Shown here: piece after piece, positions 59,543-64,000 of the stretch
How the letters are laid out: each line of letters starts with the position of its first letter
How positions within the stretch are numbered: the first letter of the stretch is position 1
Source of the DNA: Polyangium sp. 6x1
Lineage (GTDB): Bacteria; Myxococcota_A; Polyangia; Polyangiales; Polyangiaceae
Reading direction: 5' to 3'
Length of the DNA stretch: 64,000 nucleotides
Assembly: GCF_029946515.1 (NCBI RefSeq)
Contig: NZ_JARZHH010000059.1
Span: forward strand, 1 to 64,000
The notes under the pieces: model-generated
Database searches by the model: none
Told to the model about the DNA's origin: nothing
Seen by the model: the letters and a program-made list of their open reading frames with translations, nothing else
Position numbers and translations under genes: made by a program

Positions 59543-60805
59543 TCATTGCGGCCTGCCCTGCGCGATCCAGGTCTCGACGAGCTGGATGTCCTCGGGGGTG
59601 ACGGGCGGGAGCGCGAGCGGCATTCCGCGGACGACCGGATCGGTTTGTCCGGCCTCCTCGCGAACCCGGGCGAGCATGGCATACACGAGGCGCGGCGTGC
59701 CGTCGGGCATCGGCGAGAAGATGCTGCGGCGCTCGCCCTTGTCGTCGACGTAGCCGGCCTGGATGCCCTCGTATTCGGCGAGGTTCAGCCCGCGGGGCCG
59801 ATAGCCGAACCCGCCCGTGTTGCCCGGCCCGCCATCGCCGATCGCATAATCGGGTTCGGCGTGGCAATGCCAGCAGGTGTTACGGAAGACGCGGCGGCTG
59901 ACCTCCTCGTACGTCACTTTTCGGTCGAGCACGGGCAGGCGCGGCGGGATGATCTTTCCGACCTTGGGCGCGAGCTCGGCGCGCAGGAGGAAGGCCGCGA
60001 GATCCCGCTGCTCCTCGGGCGTGAGCGGCGTCTTCGGCATGAGCGTGTCGGGCTTCTGCGCTTTCGGATCGTCGAGCCAGCGGACGAGCTCGCCGGGGGC
60101 CATGCGATCGCGGACGTACCGCAAATCCGGCGCGAGCGCGCGGGCCATGCGCTCGCCTTTGCCTTCGAGATCGACCACGCCGGCCGGAAGGGCGGCGCGC
60201 GGCGCGCCCGTGTATTCGTGGCACTGGCGGCAGCCCTTCGCCTCGAAGAGCGCGCCGCCCTTCTCGACGCTCGCCCCTTCGAGCGCGACCGCCGGGGCCG
60301 GCGTCGCCGAGGACGTCAGCCACGCGGCGACGTCACGCGCCTCCTCCGGGGTGATGTCGAGGCGCGGCATGCTCGTGTCGAGGTGCGGGCGTACGTCGTG
60401 CGGTTCGAGCAGGAACTTTTCGATGAATCCGCGGCGCAACCGGCCGCCGATGCTGGCGAGCGACGGGGTCTCGCGGAAATGAACGATGCTCTTTTGCCAC
60501 TTCGAGAGCGAGGACGCCGACGCCTGGTACGTGCCGGCGTGAATCTCCTGGTGGCAGCGGACGCAATCCTGATCGAGCTTCGGTTTTTCGAGGCCGGTGC
60601 CCTCGTGGCAGCGGTTGCACTCGAACTTGGCGACGAGGCCTTTTCCCTTTTCGGGATCGCCGGGCGGCGGCTCGGGCGTCTGGACAGCTTGTGCGAGCGT
60701 GGTCGCGCTCGCGGAGGGAGCGGGCGGAGGTGCCTCCGCGCGCTCGTCCTTGCGACAGCCAAGGAGGAGGAGGACCAGACTGACAAGGACGAGCGCGCGG
60801 GGCAC
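59543..60805 (-). CDS. Tetra-haem c-type cytochrome lipoprotein
   Basis: 420 residues from the GTG at 60805, which follows an AAAGGA ribosome-binding site and gives a clean signal peptide with lipobox LLLLGC. Four CxxCH sites: CNRCH, CVRCH, CRQCH and CWHCH. Two repeats of the cytochrome c class I type (DITPEEARDVAAWL, PLTPEEQRDLAAFL) are visible. A periplasmic electron-transfer role is likely. An ATG at 60895 would overlap the upstream gene. The gap to that gene is 23 bp, suggesting an operon. Confidence 0.83.
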   Translation of the reverse strand: MPRALVLVSLVLLLLGCRKDERAEAPPPAPSASATTLAQAVQTPEPPPGDPEKGKGLVAKFECNRCHEGTGLEKPKLDQDCVRCHQEIHAGTYQASASSLSKWQKSIVHFRETPSLASIGGRLRRGFIEKFLLEPHDVRPHLDTSMPRLDITPEEARDVAAWLTSSATPAPAVALEGASVEKGGALFEAKGCRQCHEYTGAPRAALPAGVVDLEGKGERMARALAPDLRYVRDRMAPGELVRWLDDPKAQKPDTLMPKTPLTPEEQRDLAAFLLRAELAPKVGKIIPPRLPVLDRKVTYEEVSRRVFRNTCWHCHAEPDYAIGDGGPGNTGGFGYRPRGLNLAEYEGIQAGYVDDKGERRSIFSPMPDGTPRLVYAMLARVREEAGQTDPVVRGMPLALPPVTPEDIQLVETWIAQGRPQ

Positions 60806-60828
60806 GGAGGAAAATCCTTTCGAGCCGA

Positions 60829-61488
60829 CTAGCTTTGGCCGCCCTGGCTCGTGGGCACCTGGCAGACCGAGCTGTCTTTCGCCATCGTGTTGCACCGCTG
60901 AACGGCAGCGTCACGGGCGGTCGTGTTGCCGGCCTCGTGCTGGAGGCGGCCGAGGGCAGCGTAGCCCTGCGGCGTGGCCATGAGGTCGCGGTCGGCAAGG
61001 CCCTGGAGCAAGGTGCGCGCCTCGTCCTTGCGGCCGTCGACCTTGGCAAGCGCCTCGCCAAGATCCGTGTCGACGGAAGGATCGTTCTTGCGCTGCTCGC
61101 GGAGCCGCTCGAGCGCCGACACAGCCCACGCGACGTTCTTGGCGCGCTGCTCGGTCGTCTTGCCGCGCCAGGTCGGGTCGAGGTCGATGCCGCCGTCCGC
61201 GCGGACGAGGGCAACGGCGAGGGTACGCTGGGCGCGCTGGAGCATGCCGTCCTTGCCCGGGTTGATGCTGCGAATCTCGGGGAACATGCGCACGATCGAC
61301 TGAGCCGAGGCCACAATCTTGCCGTCACGCATGGTCTTCTCGACGTTCGCGAGGCCCTGGATGCGGTGGTCGATCTCGGGGATGAAGACGTCGCCGCAGG
61401 CAGCCGCATCGTTCGAGACAGCCGGAATGGCGGCAAGAGCAGCGAGACCGAGGGCGAAGCGAACGGCGAGACCCTTGATGGTGAGCAT
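60829..61488 (-). CDS. Secreted helical-repeat protein
   Basis: 219 residues. Signal peptide (FALGLAALAAIPAVSNDAAA), then helical repeats that look TPR-like (AVSALERLREQRKNDPSVDT, EARTLLQGLADRDLMATPQG, YAALGRLQHEAGNTTARDAA). It is transcribed upstream of the tetra-haem cytochrome and may assist it. The 200 bp upstream (61489-61700) contain only a possible promoter region. Confidence 0.7.
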   Translation of the reverse strand: MLTIKGLAVRFALGLAALAAIPAVSNDAAACGDVFIPEIDHRIQGLANVEKTMRDGKIVASAQSIVRMFPEIRSINPGKDGMLQRAQRTLAVALVRADGGIDLDPTWRGKTTEQRAKNVAWAVSALERLREQRKNDPSVDTDLGEALAKVDGRKDEARTLLQGLADRDLMATPQGYAALGRLQHEAGNTTARDAAVQRCNTMAKDSSVCQVPTSQGGQS

Positions 61489-61708
61489 CGTAACCTCCTC
61501 CTACGTGGCGAGCGGTTCAACCCGGGTATCGGGGCGGGCGGTTCTTCTGTGACAACGGCCGGCGAAAAAAGTTTTGCGAGAAGTTCCGGCAGCGGCGAGC
61601 GCGGGGTTTGGGGCGAAGGGCGCCGAAGGCGACCCGCAGCCCCAAGCGTTGAACGACAAACGCGCCTCGCGGGCAGGATCTTTCAGAGCAGATCATCGAG
61701 GAGCCGCC

Positions 61709-62018
61709 GCGCCGGGGCGCTGCCCCGAACCCCGCGGGGGCTATCCGCCCCTCGACCCGGACCAGGGCCAGCCCTGGACCTCAGGGGGAAGAACTGCGCG
61801 CTGCGCAGTTCTTCCCACAGGCCGGTGGGAACGCGTTGCCGACGGAACCGTCAGCGCTGCCGTCTTGGCTGGCAGGGTCGCCCGCTGGTCTTGACCCGGC
61901 TGTTCGATGAACTGCGCAACGCGCAGTTCATCGACCCCCAGTCCAGCGCGGGCGCTGGTCCGGGTCCCGGGGCGGACAGCCCCGGGTGGGGCCTGGGGCA
62001 ACGCCCCAGCGAAGCGCT
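61709..62018. repeat. Composite stem-loop repeat, copy 8
   Basis: Complete copy with the same order as copy 3: GGGGCGCTGCCCC, GGGGGCTATCCGCCCC, CCAGGGC/GCCCTGG, hairpin GAAGAACTGCGC/GCGCAGTTCTTC (loop GCT-type variation), middle segment, hairpin GATGAACTGCGC/GCGCAGTTCATC (loop AAC-type variation), CCAGCGC-GG-GCGCTGG, CGGGGC-GGACA-GCCCCG and GGGGCAACGCCCC. It ends about 13 bp from the stop of the minus-strand TPR gene. Confidence 0.87.
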
Positions 62019-62031
62019 TCCCAGGAAGAGG

Positions 62032-63450
62032 TCAGGCCGATGGAAGCGCCGCGAGCGAGAGGCGGGCGATGGCTGCGAAGAGGAGGTTTCCGTCGAGGGC
62101 GACGGCGTCGCGATAGAGCTGAATGCGCTCGGCAGGGTCGTCGACGAGGTTGCCGAGCTTGACGAGGAGCTGGGTGCGGACGTCGGGCTCCTCGGCGACG
62201 TCGAGACCGCGGCGATACGCGGCCCGCGCTTCGAGGGGCTTTCGCTGGGCTGCGAGCGCGTCGCCGAGGGCCACGTGGAGCATGGCGAGGTCGGTCTTCG
62301 CGAGGGCCTCCCGTGCGCGTCGGGCCTTCTCCGTCGGGTCGAGGTCGGGGCGGTCGAATTCGGAGAGGAGGCTGAAGACGGACGGCTCGAGGGCGCCTTG
62401 GGCGATCCGTTCGGCGAGGAAGCGGTAGGCGCGGCAGCGGAACCAGCCGGGGGCGAGCTCCTCGGTCTTGCGGAAAAGCTCCGCGGCCTCGACGGCGCGG
62501 CCCATGAAGAGGCAGGTGACGCCGGCCTGATACACGGGGGAAGGGTCGTGCCGATCGGCGAAGGCGCCGCGGCGGAAGGCTTCGAGCGCGCGGACGAATT
62601 CGCCGGCAGCGCCGAGGCGCTCGCCTTCCTCGGTGGCGATGGACGAGGCGCGGAGCTCGGGCCGGTTGCGCTCGTAGATGAACTGGACGGAGCCCTGGAA
62701 GCCGCCGATCTCGTCGAGCTCGGCCGGCTTGCCGTTCACGAGGGCAACGACGCGGCACCGGGGCTCGCCCGCGCGGACACGCTCGGCGCGGCGGCGGAAG
62801 GCGCGGGCCTCGTCCGCGTCGCCGAGGCGGTCGAGGATGCCGGCGATTCGCTCGGCCGTGGCGGCGGCCTCGGTGGTCTCGCCGAGGTAGCGGTGGACCT
62901 CGAAGAGGGAGAAGCGCGCGGCGAGGGCGCCCTGGTCGTCGCCCGACTCTTCACAGAGGGTGAGCGTCTGCTCGAAGGGCGCGCGCGCCTCGGCGACGCG
63001 GCCCGTGTGGAAGAGGCATTCGCCGAGGCGGCCGATGAGCATGGCCTGATGGCCGCTCTTGTGGCCCGAGGTCTCCGCGAGCGCGGCGCGGGCCTTCGCC
63101 TCGGCCTCGGCATACCGGCCCTCCGCGGCGAGGGCGTCGATGTCAGCGAGGGCCTGTTCGAGGCGTGTAAGGAGGGCCTGCGTGTCGTCGGGGACGGTGG
63201 TGAGGGCCGCGAAGAGCTCGGGTCGACCTCGCATCGCGGCCATGTGCTGCGCGACGGAGGTCATGCCCTGGATGTACCAGCGCAGCCGGGGGCCCTCGCG
63301 GAACGGCTCGGGGACGGTGCGCCAGCCAGGGAAGGCGTCGCAGATGGCTTGCTCGTTCGCCTCGCAGAGGGAGGAGAGGCGGTCGAGGTCGCCTTCGTCG
63401 ACGGCGTCGAAGAGGGCCTCGCGGAGGGCGTCGGGGGAGAGCGGCTGCAT
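62032..63450 (-). CDS. TPR-rich cytoplasmic protein
   Basis: 472 residues from the ATG at 63450. Multiple helix-turn-helix repeats of TPR type are visible (AEGRYAEAEAKARAALAETS, HTGRVAEARAPFEQTLTLCE, LGETTEAAATAERIAGILDR, FVRALEAFRRGAFADRHDPS, LEARAAYRRGLDVAEEPDVR). No signal peptide. The frame stays open upstream through the Pro/Leu hexanucleotide repeat and the 43-bp array to 63879, so a longer N-terminus cannot be excluded; no strong ribosome-binding site decides it. Confidence 0.8.
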   Translation of the reverse strand: MQPLSPDALREALFDAVDEGDLDRLSSLCEANEQAICDAFPGWRTVPEPFREGPRLRWYIQGMTSVAQHMAAMRGRPELFAALTTVPDDTQALLTRLEQALADIDALAAEGRYAEAEAKARAALAETSGHKSGHQAMLIGRLGECLFHTGRVAEARAPFEQTLTLCEESGDDQGALAARFSLFEVHRYLGETTEAAATAERIAGILDRLGDADEARAFRRRAERVRAGEPRCRVVALVNGKPAELDEIGGFQGSVQFIYERNRPELRASSIATEEGERLGAAGEFVRALEAFRRGAFADRHDPSPVYQAGVTCLFMGRAVEAAELFRKTEELAPGWFRCRAYRFLAERIAQGALEPSVFSLLSEFDRPDLDPTEKARRAREALAKTDLAMLHVALGDALAAQRKPLEARAAYRRGLDVAEEPDVRTQLLVKLGNLVDDPAERIQLYRDAVALDGNLLFAAIARLSLAALPSA

Positions 63451-63478
63451 CGGGCCGGCAAGGTAGTCGAGGGGGGAC

Positions 63479-63600
63479 GGGAGCGGAAGCGGGTGCGGAA
63501 GCGGAGGCGGGAGCGGGAGCGGGAGCGGAAGCGGGAGCGGAAGCGGGAGCGGAAGCGGGGCCGGAAGCGGGGGCGGAAGCGGGGGCGGGAGCGGGGGCGG
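63479..63600. repeat. Hexanucleotide GGAAGC/GGGAGC simple repeat
   Basis: About 20 tandem hexamers of the form GGNAGC/GGGNGC. On the minus strand it would read as alternating Pro-Leu. It lies immediately upstream of the TPR gene start, so length variation could affect that gene's expression or, if the frame is longer, its N-terminus. Confidence 0.8.
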
Positions 63601-63648
63601 CGTGCCCGCGGAGGGGAGCGAAGAGGGGTCCCCGTGCGCGGAGCTCGG

Positions 63649-63992
63649 CTTGGAAGGGGTGCAACGCCAGATCCCTGCGCGCCGAGGTCGGCTTGGAAGG
63701 GGTGCAACGCCAGGTCCGCCCGCGCCGAGGTCGGCTTGGAAGGGGCGCAACGCCAGATCCCCGCGCGGGGAGATCGGCTTGGAAGGGGCGCAACGCGAGG
63801 TCCCCGCGCGCCGAGGTCGGCTTGGAAGGGGTGCAACGCCAGGTCCGCCCGCGCCGAGGTCGGCTTGGAAGGGGTGCAACGCGAGGTCCCCGCGCGCCGA
63901 GGTCGGCTTGGAAGGGGCGCAACGCCAGGTCCCCGCGCGCGGACGTCAGCTTGGAAGGGGCGCGACGCCAGGTCAGCGTGCGCGGAAGCCCA
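63649..63992. repeat. 43-bp tandem array, homogeneous (8 units, near right edge)
   Basis: Unit starts at 63649, 63692, 63735, 63778, 63821, 63864, 63907 and 63950. Units begin CTTGGAAGGGGTGCAACGCC (or GGGGCGCAACG) and continue AGGTCCCCGCGCGCCGAGGT; most differ at only a few positions. A decayed extra unit occupies about 63606-63648. The last eight bases of the window no longer match, so the array may end there. All minus-strand frames are open through it because the unit lacks stops, which is not evidence of coding. Confidence 0.88.
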
Positions 63993-64000
63993 AAGCGGAG

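Noticed and set aside
1-62018. Composite repeats as insertion sequences or MITEs
   Set aside because: No transposase, no common terminal inverted repeat with target-site duplication, and modular rather than fixed ends.
63143-63922. Collagen- or Pro-rich surface protein encoded by the 43-bp array
   Set aside because: All three minus-strand frames are open because the unit has no stop; a 43-bp unit shifts frame each repeat, so openness is not evidence of coding.

Overview
The window is GC-rich bacterial DNA, densely coding on both strands. It carries many lipoproteins, two transmembrane Ser/Thr kinases (one with the HRDxSPxN catalytic loop often seen in myxobacteria), an FHA protein, PEGA domains and Cys-rich secreted proteins. 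This suggests a myxobacterium, most likely Polyangiales (Sorangium/Polyangium-like). That placement is inferred from gene content, not from a marker gene. No rRNA, tRNA, transposase, integrase or cas gene was seen.

Layout. 0-8 kb: GGCT-fold protein, BrkB-type membrane protein, a 42-bp repeat array, two unknown proteins, a TPR protein and a large PAS-GAF histidine kinase. 8-14 kb: epoxide-hydrolase-like enzyme, FHA protein, and a MarR regulator divergent from asparagine synthetase with a perfect palindrome between them. 13.7-22.8 kb: a probable phosphate-related block. It holds a PhoX-type phosphatase with a collagen-like stalk, a di-heme lipoprotein, a Ser/Thr kinase, a PstS-like binding protein, a Cys-rich lipoprotein and a TPR-PEGA protein. 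PhoB-box-like 11-bp phased repeats precede phoX and, less certainly, the PstS-like operon. 22.8-25 kb: GT21 glycosyltransferase and class III phosphodiesterase. 25.3-32.9 kb: a five-gene heavy-metal efflux operon (TolC, adaptor, CzcA-type RND pump, response regulator, sensor kinase), each junction overlapping by 4 bp. 33-41.7 kb: carotenoid-desaturase-like flavoprotein, PAS-STAS protein, quinone oxidoreductase, Fe-S photolyase, lipoprotein, esterase. 41.7-45.3 kb: sugar ABC importer. 45.7-49.2 kb: ferritin-like lipoprotein, GST, Mrr-like nuclease. 49.9-55.5 kb: a receptor kinase with an extracytoplasmic binding-protein domain, an outer-membrane barrel and a lipoprotein. 55.5-61.5 kb: PhyH/unknown/VOC operon, HTTM-like protein and c-type cytochromes. 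62-64 kb: a TPR protein followed by simple and 43-bp tandem repeats.

The most distinctive content is non-coding. Eight copies of a roughly 330-bp composite repeat made of successive stem-loops lie between genes, usually within a few bases of a stop codon. Stem sequences differ between copies but pairing is kept (compensatory change), which points to selection on RNA or DNA structure. Separately there are three tandem arrays with a 42- or 43-bp period. Two of these combine a conserved core with much more variable linkers, and one sits inside a copy of the composite repeat just downstream of the Mrr-like nuclease. No protein in the window is clearly dedicated to either repeat type.
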